NCBI RefSeq assembly: GCF_011007365.1
Contig: NZ_WFKM01000002.1
Span: 496,001 to 560,000 of the forward strand
Origin: Sphingobacterium sp. xlx-96
Lineage (GTDB): Bacteria; Bacteroidota; Bacteroidia; Sphingobacteriales; Sphingobacteriaceae
Direction: 5' to 3'
DNA length: 64,000 bases
A program made the translations under genes and the position numbers. The notes below the pieces were generated by a model that worked only from the letters and a program-made list of their open reading frames with translations, ran no database searches and had not been told where the DNA came from. Below are positions 17,544 to 26,595 of this stretch, in pieces; positions within the stretch are counted from its first letter, which is position 1, and each line of letters opens with the position of its first letter.

Positions 17544-20120
17544 ATGAGAATACAATGTCTTGCATTACACATACTCCTACTAGTCGCCTGTAATAAACCT
17601 AATTCTGAGCCTCTAAAAAAAAATGAACTACATTTTAGCGAGGAACAGTTAGATTCTATTTTCGAAGTTTTTGAGGGTATCGCCTATGAAAACCCGGCAT
17701 CTTATGTTAACGACCCTGACTCTTTTTTCAACCAACTGACTGTTAGCGCCAAAAGCAGCTATCAAAAAGAGATGTACCTCTATGGTCTTATTTTTATGGG
17801 ATACGGCCTTTTACAACATGGGGATAATTTGGGAAGTACCAAATATTATGAGAAAGCCTATAATTACATAAAATCAACTCCTGTCCAAATACGAGATATT
17901 AATACAGAAATCGTCAAGCCTTTAGCTAATCTCTATATTCAAATCAATGACACACAAAAGTCAATCACACTGCTAAAAGTTACGCTACAAAAAATGAAAA
18001 ATGAAAATGAAATTGTGGAACTAAGCAACAACTTGGCAAACGCTTATTTATACAATGCCGAATTGGACAGTGCCAAGACAGTCTTATTTCAAGCTATGAA
18101 GTACAAGGCAAGTTCAATCACAAAGGCTTTATTGTATAATACATTAGCTTCTGTATATGAAGAAGAACGAAATAAAGAAAAAAGCAAATTTTATAACAAT
18201 CTTGCTGTAAAAGAATTTGAAAAGACTCCTCTGAAAGATGAGGCACAGCTTTGGTATGCCTCCGCCCTAGGATTAAAAGGTTGTTTAGTACAAGATAATA
18301 GACTTGTCACAAGAGCTATCAATCTCGTAGAAAAAGATTTTCCTAACGAACAAAATAGATTCAAAGCTAAGCTGACCCTGATGAAAGGAAACCTCTTACG
18401 GGACAAAGGTTTCTATCGGGATGCACTCGATGCTTATGACAAAACCCTATACTACTTCAAACCGGAAGGCAAATCATATGTACTAGATTATACGTATACT
18501 CAAGCACTTTTAGGGAAAGCAAAGATACATGTGGTCATGGAACAACTGGACTCCGCATTATACTATTATGAATGGGCTATAGAAAATGACTTTAGAACCC
18601 AACAACTGATCGTCAGCAGCAGGGATCAGCTACGAAACAATATACTTAACAAAGAAACCATTGAAAGCATAATTACACTCATTGAGAACAAACCAGGCCT
18701 TAGTCAGCAAAAAGAGGTTGTACAACAACTTCTTTGGTGTATCGAACTAAGCAAAGCACGATTATTAATTAATGAAATTAGTAGATCCGAAGAGTGGCTA
18801 GGCGCTTCTGAAAAAACAAAAAAAGGAATACAGACCATTTGCCAGCTCTACCATCAAATAGACACATCCTCGGATCAAAATGAAAAAATAAAACTATCTA
18901 AGCGGATCCAACAGGTTATGATAGAATTCGAATTGTCAGAAAAGTATTTTGAGGCGATACGATTTGAACCGCAAAAAACACAGTTTCTAAGCCATCTAAA
19001 CAAGCCAAACAGTGATTTCTATACTTATTTTATCCACAATGATAGCAGTATAAGTGTTATCTATACATCAAAACACGATCTCCAGTTCAAAAGAATAAGT
19101 ACAGCAGAACCTTTAGTACGTCTCATGGCTTTCAAAGACAAATACTTTGGCAGCAGCCCCAACAATTACAATCAAAACCCACAGGAATATAATCTCGAAG
19201 CGCAGTATCTTGCCGAAGAACTCCTTCCCAACATTGAAGATACGCAGCGTAATATTTTCGTATCATTGGATGGGCAGTTGTACGGCTTCCCTTTTGACGC
19301 CCTGTATAAAAATGATTTTTTAATCAAGACTCATAATTTTGCTTATCTGAATTCCTTTTTACTATTCGACCTTTTAACCGCAAAACCTCAGAAAAAATCA
19401 GCCATAGCATTAATGTACCGCTCCACTTATCCCGAACCTCTCCCTAATCTCCAGTTTGTCAAACAAGAAGTACAAAATATAGCCAAACGATACGCTGTAA
19501 ATAAAATCGGACCTAGAAAACAAAACGATATTATAATACGAGAACAATTTGCAACGCCCAATGTAATTCATATCGCAGCACATACCATATTGGATACGAC
19601 TACTGCTCCAGTCATATACCTCAATGAACCAATTTCTACCAACCAGCTCCGGTTTTATGAAATGAATGCACCACTAGTCTTTCTTTCTGCATGCAATACT
19701 GGTCACGGTCGTCCTCTCCCATCGGAGGGTACCGAAAGTATACAACGGGTATTTTTAAGTAAAAACGTTCCTTCAGTTATATCGACATTTTGGTTTGCAA
19801 ATGACGAAACCATGCTAAACATTACCACTTCGTTCTACAAAGAACTCTTTGAAAACGATGATCCAATTTGTGCATTAGCAGAAGCAAAACGAACATTCCT
19901 ACAATCAGCGCCCCCCGTTCAACAAAATCCTTGGTACTGGGCCAATATCAATTATACAGGTATAGGGAACAAAATAGGTTTGAAAAAACGATCAAATCTA
20001 CCTTTTTTTACTGTTGGAGTGCTAGCACTACTCGTACTAGCTCTCCAATACCCTGTGACACTATGGTTTTATAAAACGTTTGAAAATAAAGACAAAAAAG
20101 CCAACAATAAAACTAAATAG
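17544..20120 (+). CDS. TPR-CHAT domain lipoprotein (putative caspase-like protease)
   Basis: An 858-residue protein. The N-terminus is a lipoprotein signal with lipobox LVAC (Cys16). Residues about 60-450 are helical TPR-type repeats (for example YNTLASVYEEERNKEKSKFY and ALLGKAKIHVVMEQLDSALY). A CHAT domain spans about 480-815: FVSLDGQLYGFPFDALY, HIAAHT with His680 and LSACNTGHG with Cys717, the caspase-type His/Cys pair, both intact. A membrane helix (about 820-845) and basic tail close the protein, so the protease domain is predicted to be periplasmic and anchored. It is coupled to the PKD-barrel gene 3 nt upstream. Substrate and activation are unknown. Confidence 0.82.
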   Translation: MRIQCLALHILLLVACNKPNSEPLKKNELHFSEEQLDSIFEVFEGIAYENPASYVNDPDSFFNQLTVSAKSSYQKEMYLYGLIFMGYGLLQHGDNLGSTKYYEKAYNYIKSTPVQIRDINTEIVKPLANLYIQINDTQKSITLLKVTLQKMKNENEIVELSNNLANAYLYNAELDSAKTVLFQAMKYKASSITKALLYNTLASVYEEERNKEKSKFYNNLAVKEFEKTPLKDEAQLWYASALGLKGCLVQDNRLVTRAINLVEKDFPNEQNRFKAKLTLMKGNLLRDKGFYRDALDAYDKTLYYFKPEGKSYVLDYTYTQALLGKAKIHVVMEQLDSALYYYEWAIENDFRTQQLIVSSRDQLRNNILNKETIESIITLIENKPGLSQQKEVVQQLLWCIELSKARLLINEISRSEEWLGASEKTKKGIQTICQLYHQIDTSSDQNEKIKLSKRIQQVMIEFELSEKYFEAIRFEPQKTQFLSHLNKPNSDFYTYFIHNDSSISVIYTSKHDLQFKRISTAEPLVRLMAFKDKYFGSSPNNYNQNPQEYNLEAQYLAEELLPNIEDTQRNIFVSLDGQLYGFPFDALYKNDFLIKTHNFAYLNSFLLFDLLTAKPQKKSAIALMYRSTYPEPLPNLQFVKQEVQNIAKRYAVNKIGPRKQNDIIIREQFATPNVIHIAAHTILDTTTAPVIYLNEPISTNQLRFYEMNAPLVFLSACNTGHGRPLPSEGTESIQRVFLSKNVPSVISTFWFANDETMLNITTSFYKELFENDDPICALAEAKRTFLQSAPPVQQNPWYWANINYTGIGNKIGLKKRSNLPFFTVGVLALLVLALQYPVTLWFYKTFENKDKKANNKTK

Positions 20121-20208
20121 AGTAATCTGCCTATAATCTTCGTCACGATACCAAAGTTCTTCTTCTATCTCTTCTTTCATGTGTATATGATTTGATTTAC
20201 AACTGCTT

Positions 20209-20314
20209 TATGGAATATCCGACTATATTATGCACGTTTTTGCTGCAAAGTGGTATGCATACAGCTTCGCGGTCATTCGTGCTTGCGCAGTTATTGCTAA
20301 AAAGATATTTCATA
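20209..20314 (+). mobile_element. MITE-like element, copy B
   Basis: A 106-bp element from TATGGAATATCC to AGATATTTCATA (ends 10/12 inverted match). It is in direct orientation relative to copy A and lies between the CHAT gene and the 3' end of the OmpA-family gene. It contains the same 18-nt core (20264-20281). A 65-codon open frame crosses it, but I do not consider it coding. Confidence 0.6.
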
Positions 20315-20363
20315 TCATTTAAGTTTATTGATTATTTAATAAACGTTGATCAGCAAAACTTTG

Positions 20364-22136
20364 CTACTTCACGTATGCCAAAACTTTAATTTCAGTCCTT
20401 CTATTCTCTTGGTGCATTTCTTCAGAACATTCGACACCATTTTCACAGTGATTCAATAATTTTGATTCCCCATAACCTTTAGCAATTAATCTATCCCTAG
20501 CAATTCCATTGTAGACTAAATATGCTACAGCTGCATCCGCTCGACGTTGAGATAGCTTTTGATTATAAATACCGTCGCCCCGACTATCGGTATGGCTTGA
20601 CAGTTCTATCCGTAGACTTGGATTCTGCTTCATTATGGTGACTACATTATCCAAAACCAACGCTGCGTCAGAACGGATGTTACTTTTATCAAAATCGTAC
20701 AAGATATTCTTTAACACCCAGCTTCCATCCTTTTCCAGATCACATACACCTAATTTTAAGATTACATACAACGTCTGACTACGATCTAATCCTTTGGTAG
20801 TCACCAACTCAGTTTGCGAGTATCGTCCCTGCTGATTGGCTACAACAGTAAAATCCGCTTGGGGATCCAACTGATAAATAAACTTACCTTCACTATCAGA
20901 TATTTGGTTAGAATTGATTCTATTAGCGCTATTGGTCAAGACCGTATTAATATTCGGCAAATTACGTTCTACAGTACAGTCAAATGTCTCTCCAATCAGC
21001 GTAAACCGCGGATCATCGTGAAATATTTCCTTGAAAATAACTTTGCTATTCGTATTAAAATCGGCATCCGTCAAGATTAGCAATGGCGTCTTTACACCAT
21101 TTTTCTCTCCAACCACTTCATATCTTCCATTTTTGACTGCCATCAACTTAGATGCTAACCCGTTTGCATCTGTCGTTGATTTCTCCTGTGTTTCTGGTCC
21201 ATCGATAGAAACGACAACGCCACTCAACGCCAAATTGGTCTGCTTATCCCGTACCATAATCTGTAGGTCTTTTGACTCCGTTTTAGATTGGACAACTTCG
21301 TCGTATCTAGGCTTATCGGGAGCAACTAGAGGGGCCTCTGGCCGTTTGGACTTCCCAAACAGGTATTTAACTCCGATCCCAGCTTGTACCGTTTGATGGA
21401 ATGTATTACGTACCACTGGCACCTCCTCATAATGGTCTAGGTATCCTTTAATCGTTGTTGTGGATTCAATAGGATTGGCTGTTTCGACACTTTCCTTTAC
21501 GGCAAACTTACTTGCTTTATTACCAAACTTGACACCAAACGTCTGGACATAATCGACATGCGCAAACACCGCAAAATTAGATCCCAGCATGTAGTTAAAT
21601 CGTAGACCTCCGAGTCCCGCCCAACTATTTGCCTTGTTCGTAGAGTCGTTGTCGGTAGATTTTATGGGATAGTCGTAAGTCCCCCTAGTATCCGAATAGC
21701 TCATTGTACGTACATATTCCGGAAAATACTGTATCATCACCCCGCCTCGGACATATGCTTCGGCATGAAACCTATTCTTAGTGAATTTATAAGTTGGCCC
21801 TAAGGTGAAAAGGTAATTTTCAAATCTCGAGTCATTCTTATAGGCAGTGGATATACTTCCATTCACAAAATAAAAACTATCCATTTTGGATATATCATTA
21901 CGGATATACCGTGCATCGACTCCCAATCCAAATTTATTTCCATTGAAATACTTATCGACAAACAACCCAGAGTAAAAACCCGTCTTGACTTCACCAATCT
22001 TTTTGTATTTCTGAATGGGAAAGCTTGCCCCTCCCTGAACACCAATTTGCAGGTCCCCTTTCTCCTGCCCTTGAACATTTGCTAAAAATGTAATTCCCAA
22101 TAACATTAATGCGAGTAAAAGTTTTTTCATATTCAT
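20364..22136 (-). CDS. OmpA family outer-membrane protein with regulatory-like Ig domain
   Basis: A 590-residue exported protein with signal peptide at 1-23 (MNMKKLLLALMLLG, cleavage after VQG). Residues about 25-265 resemble an outer-membrane barrel (GVQGGASFPIQKYK ... GIGVKYLFG). They are followed by a carboxypeptidase-regulatory/Ig-like repeat (about 290-350, DANGLASKL) and a second one (about 400-465, DSEGKFIYQL). The C-terminal OmpA domain (about 475-585) has YDFDKSNIRSDA, SHTDSRGDG and the peptidoglycan-binding NRRTEI. It likely tethers the outer membrane to peptidoglycan. It is convergent with the CHAT module; a regulatory link is not shown. Confidence 0.87.
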   Translation of the reverse strand: MNMKKLLLALMLLGITFLANVQGQEKGDLQIGVQGGASFPIQKYKKIGEVKTGFYSGLFVDKYFNGNKFGLGVDARYIRNDISKMDSFYFVNGSISTAYKNDSRFENYLFTLGPTYKFTKNRFHAEAYVRGGVMIQYFPEYVRTMSYSDTRGTYDYPIKSTDNDSTNKANSWAGLGGLRFNYMLGSNFAVFAHVDYVQTFGVKFGNKASKFAVKESVETANPIESTTTIKGYLDHYEEVPVVRNTFHQTVQAGIGVKYLFGKSKRPEAPLVAPDKPRYDEVVQSKTESKDLQIMVRDKQTNLALSGVVVSIDGPETQEKSTTDANGLASKLMAVKNGRYEVVGEKNGVKTPLLILTDADFNTNSKVIFKEIFHDDPRFTLIGETFDCTVERNLPNINTVLTNSANRINSNQISDSEGKFIYQLDPQADFTVVANQQGRYSQTELVTTKGLDRSQTLYVILKLGVCDLEKDGSWVLKNILYDFDKSNIRSDAALVLDNVVTIMKQNPSLRIELSSHTDSRGDGIYNQKLSQRRADAAVAYLVYNGIARDRLIAKGYGESKLLNHCENGVECSEEMHQENRRTEIKVLAYVK

Positions 22137-22285
22137 CTTTTTTTTGTTTACAATTTGTTATTCCTCCTTTAGGATTCACTTTGTTATTGATATATAATGT
22201 CGATTTGTTATTTGTTACCCACTAAATGAAAAAAATCAACGTTTTTTTTTCCTAACTTGCGACTTTCAAAAACTATATCATTGAT

Positions 22286-23353
22286 ATGAGCGCGGTAGAT
22301 CAAATTTCAATTCGCGTAGAGCCAACTAAACAATCAAGACTCTCGCAGGTAGACTTTAACAATTTAAAATTCGGGCAGATTATGTCAGACCACATGCTCG
22401 TGGCCGAATACAATAATGGAGAATGGACAGATGTCAGCATTGTGCCTTATGGCGATATCGCTGTCAGCCCTTCTATGTCTGCTTTACATTACGGACAGGC
22501 TATATTCGAAGGAATTAAGGGATATAAATTTGAGGATGGTACGGTGAGTATCTTCCGTCCGGACAAAAACTGGGAACGTTTCAATAAATCTGCAGCACGC
22601 TTGCAAATGCCTGAAGTTCCTGAACACATATTCTTGGACGGATTAAAGAAACTATTAGATATCGACCGTGATTGGATCCCATCTAAAGAGGGAACTGCCT
22701 TGTATATACGTCCATTTATGTTTGCTACAGAAGCAGCACTAGGTGTACACCCTTCTATATCATACAAATTTATCATTATCACTTGTCCGGTAGGTGCTTA
22801 TTACAGCAAACCTATCTCGTTAAAAGTAGAAACACACTATACACGGGCTGCTGAAGGTGGTGTTGGGTTCTCGAAAAATGCGGGTAATTATGCGCTTTCT
22901 TTATACCCTACACAGTTGGCTAATGACGAAGGTTATGATCAAATAATGTGGACAGATGCTGCAGAACACAAATATATTGAAGAAGCAGGTACTGCCAATT
23001 TAATTTTCCGTATTGGAGATACGATCATTACGCCGCATGGAGATACTATCCTCCATGGGGTAACGAGGCGTACTATCATGGAGTTGGCAGACAAATGGGG
23101 CTATAAGACAGAACAACGAAGAGTATCCGTTAAAGAGTTGATCGATGGCATCCAAAATGGTACGGTATCCGAAGCTTTTGCTGCCGGCACAGCTGCAACT
23201 ATTACACATATAGACCGTATCGGGTTCGAAGGCAATAATTACACGCTACCTCCAGTAGAAGGACGAGAATTCTCATTGAAAGTACTGGATTATCTAAACC
23301 AGCTACGTTACGGTAAAATCGAAGATCCGTTTGGGTGGAACTTTATGGTATAA
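22286..23353 (+). CDS. ilvE: branched-chain amino acid aminotransferase
   Basis: This 355-residue PLP enzyme transfers the amino group between glutamate and the 2-oxo acids of leucine, isoleucine and valine. Class IV signatures are HYGQAIFEGIKGYKFEDG (68-85), RPFMFATEAALGVHP (142-156), the PLP lysine K197 in GFSKNAGNYALSL, EEAGTANLIF and GVTRRTIMELA. The length matches the long bacterial/eukaryotic type of BCAT. It stands alone and ends at two successive inverted repeats before the convergent miaA. Confidence 0.92.
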   Translation: MSAVDQISIRVEPTKQSRLSQVDFNNLKFGQIMSDHMLVAEYNNGEWTDVSIVPYGDIAVSPSMSALHYGQAIFEGIKGYKFEDGTVSIFRPDKNWERFNKSAARLQMPEVPEHIFLDGLKKLLDIDRDWIPSKEGTALYIRPFMFATEAALGVHPSISYKFIIITCPVGAYYSKPISLKVETHYTRAAEGGVGFSKNAGNYALSLYPTQLANDEGYDQIMWTDAAEHKYIEEAGTANLIFRIGDTIITPHGDTILHGVTRRTIMELADKWGYKTEQRRVSVKELIDGIQNGTVSEAFAAGTAATITHIDRIGFEGNNYTLPPVEGREFSLKVLDYLNQLRYGKIEDPFGWNFMV

Positions 23354-23358
23354 ATAGA

Positions 23359-23406
23359 AAGAACTTTCATGATTCCATTGAATCACCAACAGAGATGAAA
23401 GTTCTT
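23359..23406. other. inverted repeat downstream of ilvE
   Basis: 12-bp perfect arms AAGAACTTTCAT (23359-23370) and ATGAAAGTTCTT (23395-23406) with a 24-nt loop. It lies between the ilvE stop and the shared terminator, so it may be an mRNA 3' stabilising stem. Confidence 0.45.
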
Positions 23407-23434
23407 GATGGTCTCTGAAAACATACACTTTCAG

Positions 23435-23482
23435 AAAAAAAATAAAGAGCAAAAATTTTTAGTCTTTGCTCTTTATTTTTTT
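23435..23482. terminator. bidirectional terminator between ilvE and miaA
   Basis: About 18-bp arms built on ATAAAGAGCAAA / TTTGCTCTTTAT, flanked by A and T runs, with an 11-nt loop. The right arm reaches into the last codons of miaA. Confidence 0.7.
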
Positions 23483-24390
23483 ATCCTTGCCTGGATAAAT
23501 CCTATAATATTGTCCTTATCCTCCGGTTCAAACCATGTCGTATTACCGTATTTCTTGAACCAAGTAATCTGCCGCTTGGCATAACGTCTTGAATTTTGCT
23601 TTATTTTATCAACGGCCTCTTCAAACGAGATCTTATGATCAAAGAAATCAAACATTTCTGTATAACCTACTGTAAGCAATGCTGGTTTATAGCGATAATC
23701 TATTAATGATTTAGCCTCTTCTTCTAATCCCATCCCGATCATTTGATCCACACGTAGGTTAATACGATCGTACAATTCACTTCGCTCCACATTGAGACCG
23801 ATGGTGATCACATTAAAAGGTCTTTGCGAAAAAATCTTCTTTTGATAATAAGACATAGGTTTACCCGTAGCTTCGTAAACTTCCAAAGCTCTGATAACAC
23901 GCTGTGGATTGTCTGTATCAGCTATTGCATAATAATCAGGATCTACTTCTTGGAGACGCTGCTTCAAAACTGATAGACCTTGTTCTTCGGACAATGCGTT
24001 TAGCCGTTCGCGAATCCCTTCAGGCGCTTTGGGTAGATCGTCTAGCCCCTCAGTCAGTGCCCGAATAAAGAGCCCTGAACCACCGACAGCTATTACGACA
24101 TCATGTATCTCAAATAATCGGTCTAACAGTGCCAAAGCTTCCCTTTCATAATCTCCTGCAGAATACTCTTCGTCTACGGAATGGGAATCAATAAAATGAT
24201 GAACAGCAGACCCCAACTCGTCGAAGTTTGGCTTGGCTGTACCAATCGTCATCTCTTTATAAAACTGTCTGGAATCAGCGGATAATATTTCTGTCTTGAA
24301 ATGTTGAGCTAAAAAAATAGCCGTAGCCGTCTTCCCTACTGCTGTAGGTCCTACCACTACGACCAAAGTCTTTTTATTTTTATTATCCAC
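23473..24390 (-). CDS. miaA: tRNA dimethylallyltransferase MiaA
   Basis: This 305-residue enzyme attaches the dimethylallyl group to A37 of tRNAs reading UNN codons (i6A37). It shows the P-loop GPTAVGKT (14-21), SADSRQFYKEMTIGTAKP with the DSRQ substrate motif, and GGSGLFIRAL. The C-terminal QNSRRYAKRQITWF contributes to tRNA binding. It is the last gene of the minus-strand run pdxA, cca, ORF3-like, miaA. Confidence 0.94.
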   Translation of the reverse strand: MDNKNKKTLVVVVGPTAVGKTATAIFLAQHFKTEILSADSRQFYKEMTIGTAKPNFDELGSAVHHFIDSHSVDEEYSAGDYEREALALLDRLFEIHDVVIAVGGSGLFIRALTEGLDDLPKAPEGIRERLNALSEEQGLSVLKQRLQEVDPDYYAIADTDNPQRVIRALEVYEATGKPMSYYQKKIFSQRPFNVITIGLNVERSELYDRINLRVDQMIGMGLEEEAKSLIDYRYKPALLTVGYTEMFDFFDHKISFEEAVDKIKQNSRRYAKRQITWFKKYGNTTWFEPEDKDNIIGFIQARIKK

Positions 24391-24426
24391 TGTACTCCCT
24401 AAAATGTCATTATTGAAAAAGACATA

Positions 24427-25017
24427 TTAATAATCATCATCTGCAGACCCGAACTCTTCTTTATCACCTTCTTCATCCCCTTCCTCATCGCCGTCCATAG
24501 TTTCATAATCATCATCCTCATCTACGCCGTATTCTTCCGCACTTTCAATCTCTTCGACATAATCATCATCGTCTTCCGTCTCTGTAGAAACCGGAAAATT
24601 AGCTGAAGCAATCATTTTAGGTGCCTGACCCACAGATTTAAAGATTGCCGGATATTCCTTTCCTTCTTCCTCTTTTAAGATCTTTATCAATTCGACGTGA
24701 AAATCATAAGGACGATCAAAATTATAGATGTAGTAAAATTTTTGATGTGGATCATCAATAAATTTACTCAACCGTATGTTTTCCATCAACAGTACACCAG
24801 CCTCGACCTTACGCTGTACTGGCTTTAATGCAATTTCAGTACCCTTTTTCCACTGGTCATTACTCACATAAAAAGAGGAAGAAGTATCTATCTGATACCC
24901 TGTACTCTTATGAATTTCTTCGTGCAACTCCATGAATGTACTTTTTGAAGGCATATCTATGTCCCGATATACATCTTCATAATCTTCAAATGTTACTCTA
25001 AATCTATAAATTGCCAT
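24427..25017 (-). CDS. plasmid pRiA4b ORF-3-like (IS1096 TnpR-like) protein
   Basis: A 196-residue protein. The first about 140 residues (YRFRVTFEDYEDVYRDIDMP ... GYQIDTSSSFYVSN ... IYNFDRPYDFHVELIKI) match the pRiA4b ORF-3 fold. That fold occurs on mobile elements and is also common as a chromosomal gene in Bacteroidota. No transposase lies nearby, so this copy looks resident. The last about 45 residues are almost entirely Asp/Glu/Tyr (for example GDEEGDEEGDKEEFG), a low-complexity acidic tail. Function unknown. It is flanked by miaA (36 nt) and cca (50 nt), so it is part of that operon. Confidence 0.78.
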   Translation of the reverse strand: MAIYRFRVTFEDYEDVYRDIDMPSKSTFMELHEEIHKSTGYQIDTSSSFYVSNDQWKKGTEIALKPVQRKVEAGVLLMENIRLSKFIDDPHQKFYYIYNFDRPYDFHVELIKILKEEEGKEYPAIFKSVGQAPKMIASANFPVSTETEDDDDYVEEIESAEEYGVDEDDDYETMDGDEEGDEEGDKEEFGSADDDY

Positions 25018-25067
25018 ATATCAATATTGAAAATAAGCCAAAGCTTATCCAAATGTAAAAATATAAA

Positions 25068-26498
25068 TTATTTTGATGTCCCTATGGACAATCTTTGCTT
25101 CGGCTCTAAGTTAAGTATCTTGGCGCGGGCCACCATAAATTCGTAAGCAGCCTCTCTCTCATTAGGAATATCACCTTCTAAAATTGCTTCCCGAATGGCA
25201 TTCTTGATGACACCGACTTGCTTTCCAGGCTGTAACCCAAAGACATGCATAATATCTTCACCCGTCACTGGAGGCTGCCAGTTACGCAAGTGGTCTCGCT
25301 CCTCAACATCTCTCAACTTCTGTTTAACTAGTTCAAAATTGTCACGGTATTTTTTCTTTTTAAACTCGTTTTTTGTAGTTACGTCAGCGTGGCATAGTAG
25401 CATCAATGCATCAATATCATCACCTGCTTCAAATAATAAACGACGCACTGCTGAATCACTAACAATATCTTGTGCCAATACGATGGGTCTAAGATGAAGT
25501 TGGACCAATTTCTGGACAAACTTCATTTTCTCATTCAATGGCAATTTTAGTTCCGCAAAAAGCTTAGGCACCATACGCGCCCCCTTGTCTTCATGGCCGT
25601 GAAAAGTCCATCCCACCTTTTTGTCAAATCGTTTGGTCGCAGGCTTGGCAATATCGTGCATAATAGCAGCCCATCTCAACCACAAATCATCCGAAAGTTC
25701 GGCTACATTATCCAGAACTTCCAAAGTGTGGTAAAAATTATCTTTATGCCCTCGTCCTTCCACAATCTCCACACCGTACAATTGGCACATCACAGGGAAT
25801 ATGAGTTCTAACAATCCCGTATCAAAAAGATAACGAAATCCAATAGATGGTTTCGGGGCTAAGATAATCTTATTAAGTTCATCTGTAATCCGCTCTTTGG
25901 ATATAATTTTAATCCGTTCTTTGTTATCGACAATAGCTTGTATAGCCTGCATATCGATCTTAAAATTCAACTGTGTGGCAAATCGTATAGCCCGCATCAT
26001 CCGCAAGGGATCGTCAGAAAAAGTTTCCGTGGGATCCAATGGCGTACGAATAATACGTCGCTCTATATCGCCAAGCCCATCAAAAGGATCGAGGAGTTCT
26101 CCAAAAGAGGCTCCATTTAGAGAATAAGCCATTGCATTTATCGTGAAGTCACGTCGATTTTGATCATCAGCTAACGTACCATCTTCAACAATAGGCTTGC
26201 GCGAATCTCTTCGATACGATTCTTTCCGCGCCCCCACAAATTCAACATCGAGTCCCTGGTACACCAACATAGCTGTACCGAAAGACTTATATAACACAAC
26301 CTTAGTATTCAACTGTTCACCTAATAGGCTTGCAAACTCGATCCCGGAGCCGATCACCAAGATATCTACATCATATTTAAAGGGGCGTCCCATAATCCGG
26401 TCGCGAACATAGCCACCAATCACATAGCATGCTGTATCCGTTTTATCGGCCAAATCTCTAATAATCGAAAATATAGGGTGTTGCAATTGTTCTATCAT
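25068..26498 (-). CDS. cca: CCA-adding enzyme / tRNA nucleotidyltransferase with HD domain
   Basis: A 476-residue class II nucleotidyltransferase-fold enzyme that builds or repairs the tRNA 3' CCA end. The head domain has GGYVRD (28-33) and the metal-binding DVD (43-45). RRDFTINAMAYSL (115-127) and DDPLRMMRAIRFATQL (161-176) are diagnostic. The C-terminal region carries an HD phosphohydrolase motif, WAAIMHDIAKP (HD at 280-281), as in the E. coli type. Poly(A) polymerase is a less likely alternative. It lies in a minus-strand run behind pdxA. Confidence 0.9.
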   Translation of the reverse strand: MIEQLQHPIFSIIRDLADKTDTACYVIGGYVRDRIMGRPFKYDVDILVIGSGIEFASLLGEQLNTKVVLYKSFGTAMLVYQGLDVEFVGARKESYRRDSRKPIVEDGTLADDQNRRDFTINAMAYSLNGASFGELLDPFDGLGDIERRIIRTPLDPTETFSDDPLRMMRAIRFATQLNFKIDMQAIQAIVDNKERIKIISKERITDELNKIILAPKPSIGFRYLFDTGLLELIFPVMCQLYGVEIVEGRGHKDNFYHTLEVLDNVAELSDDLWLRWAAIMHDIAKPATKRFDKKVGWTFHGHEDKGARMVPKLFAELKLPLNEKMKFVQKLVQLHLRPIVLAQDIVSDSAVRRLLFEAGDDIDALMLLCHADVTTKNEFKKKKYRDNFELVKQKLRDVEERDHLRNWQPPVTGEDIMHVFGLQPGKQVGVIKNAIREAILEGDIPNEREAAYEFMVARAKILNLEPKQRLSIGTSK

Positions 26499-26595
26499 AG
26501 CTTGCGCATACAGACCTAGAGGCCTAACAAGTCACAAAAGTACTTATTTTAAAAGAATATTCTAAAAGATAAACGGAGTTAATTCGACAGCAAGG

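Noticed and set aside
20192..20389. 65-codon frame across MITE copy B
   Set aside because: The frame shifts relative to copy A near the left end, so the repeat is not conserved as coding sequence.
21031..21396. 121-codon frame antisense to the OmpA-family gene
   Set aside because: Shadow of a clearly real outer-membrane protein gene.
24427..25017. Possible insertion sequence because of the IS1096 TnpR-like family name
   Set aside because: No transposase, inverted repeats or target duplication around it; it is placed inside an operon of housekeeping genes.
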